This document shows positions 16,459-24,829 of a DNA stretch of 64,000 nucleotides, piece by piece. The translations under genes were made by a program, and so were the position numbers. The notes beneath the pieces are model-generated. The model saw only the letters and a program-made list of their open reading frames with translations, was not told where the DNA came from and made no database searches. Source of the DNA: an uncultured Chloroflexota bacterium (lineage in GTDB: Bacteria; Chloroflexota; UBA11872); NCBI GenBank assembly GCA_958296175.1, contig OY282448.1, forward strand, positions 558,001 through 622,000. Direction: 5' to 3'. Within the stretch, counting starts at the first letter, position 1. Each line of letters begins with the position of its first letter.

Positions 16459-16544
16459 CGCACGCTCGTTCGACTCCCCGCAAGCGCTCCAGTGCGCCCG
16501 GCGCTGCCGGTCCGATGAACGAACAGGCGCCGAACGAGCGTGCG
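16459..16544. repeat. 14-bp perfect inverted repeat around a small gene start
   Basis: CGCACGCTCGTTCG at 16459-16472 is exactly complementary to CGAACGAGCGTGCG at 16531-16544, with 58 bases between. The second arm lies in the first codons of the small gene at 16515. In RNA it could sequester the ATG region or end the transcript of the upstream gene. Confidence 0.6.
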
Positions 16545-16673
16545 CGCGCCGCGAGCGGCGCAGACCTTCTGGCGGGCATGATTGTCGACGCGTTCCTCTC
16601 GTCGAGCGAAGAAACGATGTTCGGGCGCGTGCGCTGGAACGCCCTGCTCGATCTGGTGATGACAAAAAGCTGA
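16515..16673 (+). CDS. possible 52-residue hypothetical protein
   Basis: An ATG-started 52-residue frame: a polar N-terminus followed by an amphipathic stretch (ADLLAGMIVDAFLSSS) and VRWNALLDLVMTKS. No family recognised and no clear ribosome binding site. The inverted repeat described above spans its start. The lower-than-average GC of its 3' half and the amphipathic pattern make it plausible, but it may be chance. Confidence 0.35.
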   Translation: MNEQAPNERARAASGADLLAGMIVDAFLSSSEETMFGRVRWNALLDLVMTKS

Positions 16674-16770
16674 CAGGACGCCGGCGCCGCCGTACGGCCG
16701 AGTCTCGCCCGCGTGCAACCACGCGGCCCAGGTCCACGGCCGGCAACGCTCGAGTCGCTGGGCGGGGGCT

Positions 16771-17529
16771 TTAGAACCCCATGCTGCGCAGCAGGCGGCC
16801 GAAGACGCCGACCTTTTCGCCCTCGCGGAAGGTCAGAACGTGCACGTCGCTGCCCGACCAGACGGCCTGGGCGCTGTGCGCTTCCAGATAGCTGGGGTTG
16901 CGCAGGTCCTCGCGGATTTGCACCATCTGCGTGGCGCCGGGGCGGACGTTGAACTCCAGCTCGCTGCCGACCAGTTCGTCCACCGGCACGGTGAACAGGC
17001 GCGCGGCGGCGGGGTTGGCAAACAGCACCTTGCGGCTGGTGTCCACCACCATCACGCCGTCGGGCTGGTTCATGACGATCTCGGCGAAACCCGGCTCCTC
17101 CGCGGCCAGCGTGCGGATGCGCTCCTCGGCGGTGGCCGCGCGGCGCTGCCGCTCGATGGCGTAGCGGATCGTGCGCCGCAGCCGCTCCTCGGTGAACTCG
17201 CCCTTGACCAGGTAGTCCTGCGCGCCGGTGGCAACCGCCTGGGTTGCCACCGCCTCGTCGCCCAGGCCGGACAAGATGACGATGGGCACGCCGCCGGCGC
17301 CTTCCTGCGCGGCGGTGAAGGTCTCCAGCCCCTGGGTTTCGCCCAAGCCCAGGTCCAGCAGAATCACGGCCGGCTCGAAGTCCTGCACGGCCGCCAGCCC
17401 GCTGGCCAGCTTGGCGAAGCTGCGCACCTCGAACTGCACGTCGCCGGTTGGGATCAGCATCTCTTCCAGCAACCGAACGTCGCCGGGGTTGTCCTCGATG
17501 ACCAGGACGCGGAGCGTTTGTGCAGCCAT
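16771..17529 (-). CDS. response regulator receiver with C-terminal PAS domain
   Basis: A 252-residue cytoplasmic signalling protein. Residues 1-130 are a receiver domain: [13 protein letters not shown] with acidic Mg-binding residues near 12, phospho-acceptor Asp59 in ILLDLGLGE, and conserved Lys in DYLVKGEFT. A short coiled linker (AIERQRRAATAEERIRTLAAEE) leads to a PAS domain at about 155-235 (DGVMVVDTSRKVLFANPAAARLF). No HTH or enzymatic output domain follows, so it may relay signal by protein contacts. A GGGAGGGG ribosome binding site precedes the ATG. It is divergent from a histidine kinase gene whose operon encodes a second receiver. Confidence 0.9.
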   Translation of the reverse strand: MAAQTLRVLVIEDNPGDVRLLEEMLIPTGDVQFEVRSFAKLASGLAAVQDFEPAVILLDLGLGETQGLETFTAAQEGAGGVPIVILSGLGDEAVATQAVATGAQDYLVKGEFTEERLRRTIRYAIERQRRAATAEERIRTLAAEEPGFAEIVMNQPDGVMVVDTSRKVLFANPAAARLFTVPVDELVGSELEFNVRPGATQMVQIREDLRNPSYLEAHSAQAVWSGSDVHVLTFREGEKVGVFGRLLRSMGF

Positions 17530-17582
17530 GGTTCCCCTCCCGTCAGGCGCGCGTCGTTGCGGCACGGGCGCTTCTGCCGGAT

Positions 17583-17588
17583 TATGCT
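17583..17588 (+). promoter_or_regulatory. candidate -10 element TATGCT
   Basis: TATGCT in the divergent gap between the response regulator-PAS gene and the histidine kinase gene, 57 bases before the first possible kinase start. Confidence 0.4.
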
Positions 17589-17644
17589 AACCGAGTGTAC
17601 CTGTAACCGCGGGGGCGCCGTGTCGGAACGACCACGAGGCGGCC

Positions 17645-19027
17645 GTGTCGTCCGGCGCCGCAGCCCTGTCGTCCGGCACCGCAGCCGTGTCGTCCGGCGC
17701 CGCAGCCGCAGCCATGTCGTCCGGCGCCGCGGTCATGGCTGAGCCGACGCGGCCGCCGGGCGCCTCGGACGCTGCGCGCGGCCTGGCGGGCGTGGAGGTC
17801 GAGTTCGCGCCGCTGCTGGCGCAGATCGGCCGCATCATCACGTCCGCCGCCGACATCGACGAAATCTACGGGCGCTTCGCGGACGCCGTGACCTCGGTGA
17901 TTCCCGCCGACCGCCTCTCGATCGTGGTGGTGGACACCCAGGCCTGGCGGCACAAGGCGCGGTATTACACCGGCATCGACGTGCCGCTGGCCTCGCTGGA
18001 CGCCTGGCGGCCGTTGGAGGGCCAGGCCATCGAGGCCGTCGTGCGCGGAAAGCGGCCGCAGATTGTGGACGAGCGCAACGTGGCCGCCATCCTGGCCCAG
18101 TCGCCGCGCCTGCAGGACGGCATCGCCGCCGGCCTGCACACCTGGATGGACGTGCCGGTGATTCTGGAGCAGACGGTCGTGGCGGTCATGCGCTTCATGT
18201 CGCGCACGCCCAACGCCTACGACGCACGCTGCCAGGCCATCGGCGAGCTGATCGCCGCCCAGATTGCCGGCGCCGTGGCCAACGCGCAGTCCATCGAGTC
18301 GCTGCTGGCCGCGCAGGCCGAACTGGCGCGCTCCAACGCCGAGCTGGAGCAGTTCGCCTACGTGGCCTCGCACGACCTGCAGGAACCGCTGCGCATGGTG
18401 GCCAGCTACGTGGGGCTGCTGGAACGGCGCTACCGCGGCAAGCTGGACGCCGACGCCGACGACTTCATCGAGTTTGCCGTGGACGGCGCGCGGCGCATGC
18501 AGGCGCTGTTGAGCGGGCTGCTGGACCTCTCGCGCGTGGGCACCCGCGGGCGCGAGCCGACCCCCACCGAAAGCTCGGACGCGCTGCGCGATGCCTTGAC
18601 CAACCTGGAACGCTCGCTGCACGACGCCAGCGCCCAGGTGTCCCACGACCCGCAGCTGCCCCTGGTGCTGGGAGACCGCATGCAGTTGACGCAGCTCTTT
18701 CAGAACCTGGTCGGCAACGCGGTCAAGTTCAACGCCAGCGGCGCGCCGCGCGTGCAGGTCGCGGCGCGCCGCGCGGGCGCGGCCTGGGAGTTTGCCGTGC
18801 AGGACAACGGCATCGGCATCGACCCGGCGCACTTCGACCGCATCTTTCAGGTATTCCAGCGCCTGCACGCCCGCGGCGCCTACGAAGGCACCGGCATCGG
18901 CCTGGCGGTCTGCCGCAAGATCGTGGAACGCCACAACGGAACCATCTGGGTCGACTCGGCCCCGGGACAGGGCGCCGTCTTCCGCTTCACCCTGCCGGCG
19001 GCGGAGGAAGATGACGGCAAGGACTGA
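17645..19027 (+). CDS. GAF-domain sensor histidine kinase
   Basis: A 460-residue soluble kinase. A GAF-like sensor covers about 55-205. A DHp helix follows with the H-box [11 protein letters not shown] (phosphorylated His243), of the phytochrome-like/HisKA type. The HATPase domain has the N-box [11 protein letters not shown]1 [11 protein letters not shown] and G2 GTGIGLAVC. No membrane segment, so the signal is cytoplasmic. The N-terminus is odd: four 7-9 residue repeats [V/L/M]-S-S-G-[A/T]-A-A, each unit opening with GTG, CTG, GTG or ATG. The true start could be the GTG at 17645, the ATG of the last repeat (17714) or the ATG at 17735 after the repeats. The next gene is its probable receiver partner. 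Confidence 0.88.
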   Translation: MSSGAAALSSGTAAVSSGAAAAAMSSGAAVMAEPTRPPGASDAARGLAGVEVEFAPLLAQIGRIITSAADIDEIYGRFADAVTSVIPADRLSIVVVDTQAWRHKARYYTGIDVPLASLDAWRPLEGQAIEAVVRGKRPQIVDERNVAAILAQSPRLQDGIAAGLHTWMDVPVILEQTVVAVMRFMSRTPNAYDARCQAIGELIAAQIAGAVANAQSIESLLAAQAELARSNAELEQFAYVASHDLQEPLRMVASYVGLLERRYRGKLDADADDFIEFAVDGARRMQALLSGLLDLSRVGTRGREPTPTESSDALRDALTNLERSLHDASAQVSHDPQLPLVLGDRMQLTQLFQNLVGNAVKFNASGAPRVQVAARRAGAAWEFAVQDNGIGIDPAHFDRIFQVFQRLHARGAYEGTGIGLAVCRKIVERHNGTIWVDSAPGQGAVFRFTLPAAEEDDGKD

Positions 19028-19076
19028 CGCGCCCGACCCCGCACCCTCACCCGCCCGGAGCGAAAGGAGCCCAACG

Positions 19077-19520
19077 GTGGCACAAGTCAGCGGAGCGCCC
19101 GTGGAGATTCTGCTCGTGGAAGACAACCCGGGCGACGTGCGCCTGACCGAAGAGGCAATTCGCGAGGCCAAAATCAGCAACCGGCTGCACGTGGCCGGGG
19201 ACGGCGAAGAAGCCGTGGCCTTCGTGCGCCGGCAAGGCGCTCACGCCAACCAGCCGCGGCCCGACCTCATTCTCCTGGACCTCAACCTGCCCAAGAAAGA
19301 CGGGCGAGAGGTGCTGCAAGACCTCAAGTCAGACCCGGACCTGCACCGCATCCCCGTGGTGGTGCTGACCAGCTCCGCGGCCGAACAGGACATCCTGCGC
19401 ACCTACGACCTGCACGCCAACGCCTACGTCACCAAGCCGGTCGACCTGGAACAATTCATGCGCGTCGTGTCGTCGATCCAATGCTTCTGGCTCAACATCG
19501 TGAAACTGCCGCCCGAATAA
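19077..19520 (+). CDS. CheY-like response regulator (Rcp1 type)
   Basis: A 147-residue single-domain receiver. [14 protein letters not shown] (acidic pocket at about 15-16), phospho-acceptor Asp68 in [21 protein letters not shown] and Lys120 in YVTKPVD are all intact; a C-terminal helix ends [11 protein letters not shown]. This DNPGDxxL plus LNLPKKDG pattern is typical of regulators paired with phytochrome-type histidine kinases, and the kinase gene ends 49 bases upstream. I chose the GTG at 19077 with AAAGGAG upstream; an ATG overlapping the kinase stop is possible but adds a Pro-rich tail. Confidence 0.9.
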   Translation: MAQVSGAPVEILLVEDNPGDVRLTEEAIREAKISNRLHVAGDGEEAVAFVRRQGAHANQPRPDLILLDLNLPKKDGREVLQDLKSDPDLHRIPVVVLTSSAAEQDILRTYDLHANAYVTKPVDLEQFMRVVSSIQCFWLNIVKLPPE

Positions 19521-19683
19521 CCGCCGCCGCCCTCGACCCGCGCTGCGGGAAAGGGAAAGAACGCTCCCCCGCCCCACCCGCGCGGCGCGGCGACGGGACG
19601 CAAGGCCCCGCCCCCAACGACGCGCGCCAACCACGCCTCTACTACCATGACGGCCGCCGCCCCCGCTGGCAGGAGACTCCCAC

Positions 19684-20712
19684 ATGGCCACCGTTGCGCT
19701 GATTACCGAAGAGGGCGCCGCCCACCAGCAGCCCTACCGTGCGGCGATTCGCGACCTCGACCAGATCGAGCGCGTGGAGCTGGTGGACCCGGGCGGAACG
19801 ACCTTCGCCGCCTCGACCGAGGTCGTGGGCGCCAAGGCGGGCGGCGCGCACGCCAGCGTGGCGGCGCTGCTGGACGCCGGCGCGCCAGACATGGCCATCG
19901 TGACCATGATCGCGGCGCACGCGCCCGACGTGATCCGTCCGCTGCTGGACGCGGGCGTGCACGTGATGGCCGAAAAGCCGGCCTGCATTCGCGTGGACGA
20001 CTTTGCCGAGCTGGTCGAGCTGGCCGACGCCAATGGCGCGCATCTGATGCTGGCGCTGGCCAACCGCATTTCGCCCAGCGTGCAAGACGCGCGGCGCATC
20101 ATTCACGACGGCGGCGTGGGCGACCTCTACGCCGTGCGCGCGGTGCAGGTCGACGACCAGACCCGCATCCAGCGGCGGCTGCACGACCCCGACTGGACAT
20201 TCCAACGCGCCCTGGCCGGCGGCGGCCACCTCAGCTGGCTGGGCATCCACCGCCTGGACATGCTCAGCTTCCTGCTCGGCGAGGACGTCGTGGACGTGTC
20301 GGCTATGACGTCGGTCGCGGGCGGCGCGCCGATCGACGTCGAAGACCTGGCCATCGTGACCCTGCGCTTCGAAGGCGGCGCGCTGGGCGTGCTGTTCAGC
20401 GGCTATCTGATGGACCAAAAAGGGCACAACGGGTTCACGGTCTATGGGTCCGAGGGTTGGGTCAGGTCGAACGAAGGCGAGCAGGGCGCGCTGGAGTGGC
20501 GCTCCATCTCCTCCGCCATGGCCGGCGCCAACGACCGCCGGTTCGAATACGGCGACGGCTTCGGCGGCTATACCCCTTGGGTGGAGCACACGCTGCGCGC
20601 CTGCCTGGGCGAGGTCGAGGCGCCCATCACGGCCCAGGACGGCCTCAAGGCCCTGCGCGTCGTCCACGCCGCCTACGAATCGGCCGCCACGGGCGCCAGC
20701 GTCACCCTGTAG
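19684..20712 (+). CDS. Gfo/Idh/MocA family oxidoreductase
   Basis: A 342-residue NAD(P)-dependent oxidoreductase of the sugar/cyclitol dehydrogenase superfamily. The nucleotide-binding half ends at AEKPACIRVDDF (the EKP motif near residue 99), and the C-terminal domain has GGGHLSWLGIHRLDML with the catalytic-site His/Asp pair. The very N-terminal Rossmann glycines are poorly matched (ATVALITEEGAAHQQ instead of GxGxxG), so cofactor binding may be atypical. GGCAGGAG lies 8-12 bases ahead of the ATG. Confidence 0.8.
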   Translation: MATVALITEEGAAHQQPYRAAIRDLDQIERVELVDPGGTTFAASTEVVGAKAGGAHASVAALLDAGAPDMAIVTMIAAHAPDVIRPLLDAGVHVMAEKPACIRVDDFAELVELADANGAHLMLALANRISPSVQDARRIIHDGGVGDLYAVRAVQVDDQTRIQRRLHDPDWTFQRALAGGGHLSWLGIHRLDMLSFLLGEDVVDVSAMTSVAGGAPIDVEDLAIVTLRFEGGALGVLFSGYLMDQKGHNGFTVYGSEGWVRSNEGEQGALEWRSISSAMAGANDRRFEYGDGFGGYTPWVEHTLRACLGEVEAPITAQDGLKALRVVHAAYESAATGASVTL

Positions 20713-21083
20713 CTCCTTCCGGCCTCGCGCCCCGCGCTGCAAGGGCGCGGGGGCGGGGCGGAGGCCTCCGCGCGACCGGGTCGGACGACGTTCCCTAGCG
20801 CACCGTGTGCCGCGTGCGCCCTCTGCGCCCCCCGCGATTCCTCACCCTCACCCTGCCCTCTCCCTCGAGGGAGAGGGGGAGATAAGGGAGCGAGCGCGTT
20901 GCCGTGATCCCCGGCCACTCTGCTCTCTCTCCCTCGAGGGAGGGGGGGAATGAAGGAACAGCCGGAGCAAGAGGGGCAGCAAGGAGATAGCCGGGAGGGA
21001 GCGGGGACAGAGAGGGAACGGCCGGCCGCGTGGTCTCAGCCTGCGCCGGCCGCGTGGTCTCGGCCTTCGCCGACCGTGCAGTC
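20713..21083. repeat. gene-free gap with palindromes and a 24-bp tandem repeat
   Basis: No gene is visible in this gap. It holds a perfect 22-base palindrome CCCTCTCCCTC/GAGGGAGAGGG (20856-20877) and a 14-base one (20929-20942), both of the CTCTCCC family. Three 24-bp imperfect tandem units (21026-21049, 21050-21073, 21074-21097) follow, with the pattern CCGCGTGGTCTCAGCCTGCG. The third unit contains the stop and last codons of the convergent oxidoreductase gene. The palindromes lie between converging genes, as expected of terminators. Confidence 0.6.
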
Positions 21084-22220
21084 TCAGCCTGCGCCGGCCT
21101 CGCGCTTCCAGCGGGCCAGCGGGTTTTCGCGCGTCTGCATGGGGAAGGGCACGCGGGACTGCGTGCGCTGGCCTTCCAGAATCGCCATCACCATCTCCAG
21201 CGCCGCCGCGGCGTGCCGCGCGCTGGACACTGGCTCGCCGCCGGTCTCGATGCACCTGACGACGTCCGCCGCGGCGTGCCGATTGAGCGCGTCCAGCAGC
21301 TGCGCCTCGCTGGCGGGGCTGCCGTCGGGGTAGGTGGCGGCCGGCACGTCCACGGGTTCCCAGACCAGGGTCGGGTCGCCCGGCAGGTGCGCGGGCGCGG
21401 GGTAGCGCAGGATGGAGCGGCCGCCGTCGCGCACCGAAATGCCGCCCTCCGTGCCCCACACCTCGTAGCCAAACCACGGCGCGCCGCCGCCCGCCGCGCG
21501 CGCGTAGGAGTCGAACCTCCCAACCGCGCCGCCCGCAAAGGCGAAATAGCCCGTCAGCGCGTCGCCGGCCATTTCGCCCAGCCCCTCGGGGCCGTCGTAC
21601 ACGTCGCCAACCGTCACGTCACGCCCGTCGACCTGCACGTGGCCAGTCGCCCACACCACGTCGCCGGCGATGTAGCGGAACGCGTCCAGCACGTGCGTCC
21701 CCAGCACGCGCAGGTCGTGGGTCCCGCCGCGCCGGTCGCACTTGCCCATGGCGTGCAGGTATTTCAGCGTGCCGATGCCGCCCTCGCGCACGATGTCGGC
21801 CACGCGCCGCGTGCCGGCCCGGTAGCGGTTCTGGTGCGCCACCGCAATCGCGGTTCCGGCGGCGTCCGCGGCCGCCAGCACCGCGTCGGCTTCGTCCAGA
21901 CGGGCTGTGATGGGTTTTTCGACGTAGACGCCCTTCGCGCCGGCCTCGATGGCCTCCAGCAACCAGCGCCCGTGATGCTCGAAGTGGTGCGGGCAAACGG
22001 CCACCAAGTCGGGCTGTTCGGCCGCCAGCATGTCTCGGTAGTCGTCGTATTGCTTCGGGTTGCCAATCTCCGCCGCGCGCTCGGCGCGCGGCTCGGCCAC
22101 GGGGTCGGCCAGCGCGGTCAGCTCCACGCCCGGCAGCTCGTAAAACGCCTTGTGGATCGCGTGCCCGTAGGCGCGCTCCAGGGTCGAATCGGCAATGGCG
22201 GCGGCTCGGTACTCCGGCAT
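21084..22220 (-). CDS. Gfo/Idh/MocA family oxidoreductase
   Basis: A 378-residue NAD(P)-dependent dehydrogenase-like protein. The N-terminal domain shows ALADPVAEPRAERAAEIG and the EKPITARLDEAD motif near residue 101. The central region has AHQNRYRAGTRRVADIV and LGTHVLDAFRYIAGD, matching the substrate-site His/Asp helix of the family. The start ATG at 22220 follows no strong ribosome site; a 32-bp direct repeat lies just upstream. It converges on another Gfo/Idh gene with unrelated sequence, so the two are not a recent duplication. Confidence 0.85.
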   Translation of the reverse strand: MPEYRAAAIADSTLERAYGHAIHKAFYELPGVELTALADPVAEPRAERAAEIGNPKQYDDYRDMLAAEQPDLVAVCPHHFEHHGRWLLEAIEAGAKGVYVEKPITARLDEADAVLAAADAAGTAIAVAHQNRYRAGTRRVADIVREGGIGTLKYLHAMGKCDRRGGTHDLRVLGTHVLDAFRYIAGDVVWATGHVQVDGRDVTVGDVYDGPEGLGEMAGDALTGYFAFAGGAVGRFDSYARAAGGGAPWFGYEVWGTEGGISVRDGGRSILRYPAPAHLPGDPTLVWEPVDVPAATYPDGSPASEAQLLDALNRHAAADVVRCIETGGEPVSSARHAAAALEMVMAILEGQRTQSRVPFPMQTRENPLARWKREAGAG

Positions 22221-22235
22221 GGCGTGACTCCAGCG

Positions 22236-22333
22236 GCTGCGGAAGGCTCACCGCCGCATCTTGCCTCAACCTGTGGGGCCTGTAGGCGGCGTTGGAGGCG
22301 TGCTGCGGAAGGCTCACAGCCGCATCTTGCCTC
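22236..22333. repeat. 32-bp direct repeat pair
   Basis: GCTGCGGAAGGCTCAC.GCCGCATC.. occurs at 22236-22267 and again at 22302-22333 with one mismatch (C/A), separated by 34 bases. It sits in the divergent promoter region between the oxidoreductase and the DUF362 gene. Confidence 0.7.
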
Positions 22334-22382
22334 GACCCCCGCCGCCAGGCAGCCGCGGCGCGGGCCGGCAGACCTCCGCCCG

Positions 22383-22388
22383 TACAAT
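22383..22388 (+). promoter_or_regulatory. candidate -10 element TACAAT
   Basis: TACAAT, 30 bases ahead of the ATG at 22418, with CCAGGA as ribosome site in between. This repeats the arrangement seen before the cyclophilin gene. No good -35 is visible. Confidence 0.45.
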
Positions 22389-22417
22389 GTGACCCTGCCC
22401 CACCCCAGGATCGCCTG

Positions 22418-23554
22418 ATGGCTCGCGTTGCGCTCGTGCGCGGGACCCCGGCAACCGTGCTGGACGACGTGGCCGGCGTGATGCGCGCGGCGGACTACGC
22501 CGCAGCGCTGGACCGCGCCGCCCAGACCGCGCTGAAAGTCAACATTTCGTGGCAGCACTGGTATCCCGCCTGCTCCACCACGCCCTGGCAGCTGGACGGG
22601 GTGATTCGCACCCTGCGCGCCGACAGCTTCGCGCCCGCTTCGCTGTACGCGGCGCACAACCGCACGGTGGTGGTGGACGCGCGCGCGGGCGAGGTGCGCA
22701 ACAAGCATCGGCCGGTGGTGGACGCGCACGGCCTGCGCAACGTCCACCTGTACGAGGACGACGCCTGGGTGCGCTACGAACCCCGCGGCCGCCTGCGCAC
22801 GCTGCACGAGGTCTACCCCGACGGCGTGCGCATTCCCCAGCGCATGATCGGGTCCAACGTCATCCACCTGCCCACCATGAAGACGCACGTCTTCACCACC
22901 CTCACCGGCGCCATGAAGAACGCCTTCGGCGGGCTGCTGTTCGAGAAGCGCCACTACTGCCACGCCACCATCCACGAAACGCTGGTGGACCTGCTGATGA
23001 TCCAGCAAGAGATTCACCCCGGCGTGTTTGCGGTGGTCGACGGCTCGTTCGTCGGCGACGGGCCGGGGCCGCGCTGCATGCGGGTTCGCAGCCAGGGCCT
23101 CTTCCTGGCCGGCGCGGACCAGGTTGCCGTCGACGCCACCATCGCCCGGCTGATGGGGCTGGACCCCTTCGACATCCCGTTCTTGCGCCTGGCGCACGAC
23201 GACGGCCTGGGCACGGCTGACGCGAGAGAGATCGAGGTGGTGGGCGAGGACGTCGACCAGGTTCGCTGGCAGGCCGACGCGCGCCGCGACACGTTCGCCA
23301 GCCGCGGCCAGAAGCTGATCTACTGGGGTCCGCTCAAGCGCCTGGAACGGCTGCTGCTGCGCACGGTCATCACCCCCTGGTCCTACGCCGCCTCGCGCGC
23401 GTACCACGACCTGTACTGGTACAACGTCATCGGCCGACGGCGGGTGCGCGCGGCCTTGCAAAGCCCGTGGGGCCGGCTCTTCCAGCAATACCCGGCCGAA
23501 GGCCGCACGCTTCCCGCCGCCGTTCAGTCCCCGCCGCCCGCCGTACGCACCTAA
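22418..23554 (+). CDS. DUF362 domain protein
   Basis: A 378-residue protein of the DUF362 family (proteins often linked to iron-sulfur or corrinoid metabolism; biochemical role not established). Typical blocks are HLPTMKTHVFTTLTGAMKN followed by FGGLL, VDGSFVGDGPGPR and VDATIARLMGLDP. The usual DUF362 CxxC ferredoxin-like cysteines are not seen here; only scattered single cysteines occur. The C-terminal ~90 residues contain several aromatic, amphipathic stretches (YAASRAYHDLYWYNVIG) that may associate with the membrane. AGGA precedes the ATG. Confidence 0.8.
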   Translation: MARVALVRGTPATVLDDVAGVMRAADYAAALDRAAQTALKVNISWQHWYPACSTTPWQLDGVIRTLRADSFAPASLYAAHNRTVVVDARAGEVRNKHRPVVDAHGLRNVHLYEDDAWVRYEPRGRLRTLHEVYPDGVRIPQRMIGSNVIHLPTMKTHVFTTLTGAMKNAFGGLLFEKRHYCHATIHETLVDLLMIQQEIHPGVFAVVDGSFVGDGPGPRCMRVRSQGLFLAGADQVAVDATIARLMGLDPFDIPFLRLAHDDGLGTADAREIEVVGEDVDQVRWQADARRDTFASRGQKLIYWGPLKRLERLLLRTVITPWSYAASRAYHDLYWYNVIGRRRVRAALQSPWGRLFQQYPAEGRTLPAAVQSPPPAVRT

Positions 23555-23599
23555 GCCCCGCGCGCCGCTCGCTCCCGGCGCCTCCATTGCGCCGCTGAC

Positions 23600-23724
23600 C
23601 ACCTCTCGCCCTGCCCTCTCCTTCGGAGAGCGAGGGAAAAGCGCCCCGCCCCCGCCGGCGGGGTGGGACGAACCGGGGTTCCGCAGAAGCCGCTGTTCGT
23701 GGACTCTCGCCCCCGCCGGCGGGG
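23600..23724. repeat. intergenic palindromes: CTCTCC..GGAGAG and paired CCCCGCCGGCGGGG
   Basis: One CTCTCCTTCGGAGAG hairpin (23616-23630) is followed by two exact 14-base palindromes CCCCGCCGGCGGGG (23650-23663 and 23711-23724). These two bracket a spacer with GGGACGAACC and GTTCCGCAGAAG. The layout matches 4340-4446. No gene is visible between 23555 and 23844. Confidence 0.65.
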
Positions 23725-23844
23725 TGGAGCAAAGGCGCACGCCCCGCGCACGCGCAACTCCCAGCTCCGCCGCCCGTGACGCGGGTGTGCGACGATGACG
23801 GGCAGGGGCATGCCGGCTATGCCCCCTGGCCGAGGTCCCGTCCA

Positions 23845-24795
23845 ATGCGCGCCTTGATTACCGGCGGCACCGGCAGCATTGGGTCGCGGCTCAGCGCCGC
23901 GCTGGTCGAACGCGGCGACGACGTGATCGCCTTGGACGTGCGCCCCGACCCCGTGGCGCCCTCGGCTGCGTTCGGCCGCGTGGACGTGCGCAGCGGCGAA
24001 GTCCAGAACGCCGCCTTCGTGCACGCGCTGGTCGCCGAGACCCGGCCCGACGCCATCTTTCACCTGGCGGCCATTCTGTCCGGACGCTCCGAGACGGACT
24101 CCGAGCTGGCCTGGCGCGTGAACGTGGACGGCGTCCGCAACGTGCTGGAAGCGGCGCGCGCGCACGGCGTCGCCCGCGTGCTGTTCCCCAGTTCCGTCGC
24201 GTCCTACGGCCTGAACGCCGGTGACGCGCCCGGCGACGCCAGCCCTCAATGGCCCGTGGGGCTCTACGGCGTGACCAAAGTGCTGGGCGAACGCCTGGGC
24301 GTGTACTACCACCAGCGCTTCGGGCTGGACGTGCGCTCGCTGCGCCTGGCCGCCATGGTGGCGCCAACCGCCCCGGCCAGCGGCGCCGCCAGCGCCTACG
24401 TGTGCGAACTCTACGCCCACGCGGTGCAGCGCGGCCGCTACACCTTCCAGGTCTATCCCCACAGCCGCATCCCGCTGGTGTGGGTCGGCGACGTGGTGGA
24501 CGCCTTCCTGCGCCTGCACGACGCGCCGGCCGCCCAGCTGCGCCAGCGCGTCTACTCCATCATGGGCTGCAGCCCGTCGGTGCAAGAAATGGCCGAGGCG
24601 CTCCAGCGCCGCCTGCCCCACGCCCAGCTCGACTTCGACCCCGACCCCATTCAAGCCAACGTCGTCGACAGTTGGCCCTCGCGCATCGACGACGCATCCG
24701 CCCGCGCCGACTGGGCCTGGGACCCCGAACACGACCTGGAGCGCATGACCGACGCCGTCCTGGCCGAGCTCCAGGCCGGCCGCGCCGCGGTCTAA
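23845..24795 (+). CDS. NAD-dependent epimerase/dehydratase (extended SDR)
   Basis: A 316-residue extended short-chain dehydrogenase. The Rossmann motif GGTGSIGSRL lies at about 7-16, FHLAAILSG marks the cofactor pocket, and the catalytic YGVTK places Tyr141 and Lys145 with Ser in PSSVASYG. The C-terminal part (IPLVWVGDVVDAFLRL) is the usual substrate domain of nucleotide-sugar epimerases. The family acts on NDP-sugars or related lactones; the exact substrate is not evident. The ATG at 23845 follows CCGAGG. It faces the convergent NHL gene. Confidence 0.88.
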   Translation: MRALITGGTGSIGSRLSAALVERGDDVIALDVRPDPVAPSAAFGRVDVRSGEVQNAAFVHALVAETRPDAIFHLAAILSGRSETDSELAWRVNVDGVRNVLEAARAHGVARVLFPSSVASYGLNAGDAPGDASPQWPVGLYGVTKVLGERLGVYYHQRFGLDVRSLRLAAMVAPTAPASGAASAYVCELYAHAVQRGRYTFQVYPHSRIPLVWVGDVVDAFLRLHDAPAAQLRQRVYSIMGCSPSVQEMAEALQRRLPHAQLDFDPDPIQANVVDSWPSRIDDASARADWAWDPEHDLERMTDAVLAELQAGRAAV

Positions 24796-24829
24796 CCGCG
24801 CGCGGCCGCGGCGGCCGGCGCGCCGCGCG

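Noticed and set aside
20856..20942. CRISPR array in the repeat-rich gap
   Set aside because: Repeats are palindromes of unequal length with no regular spacers and no cas gene nearby.
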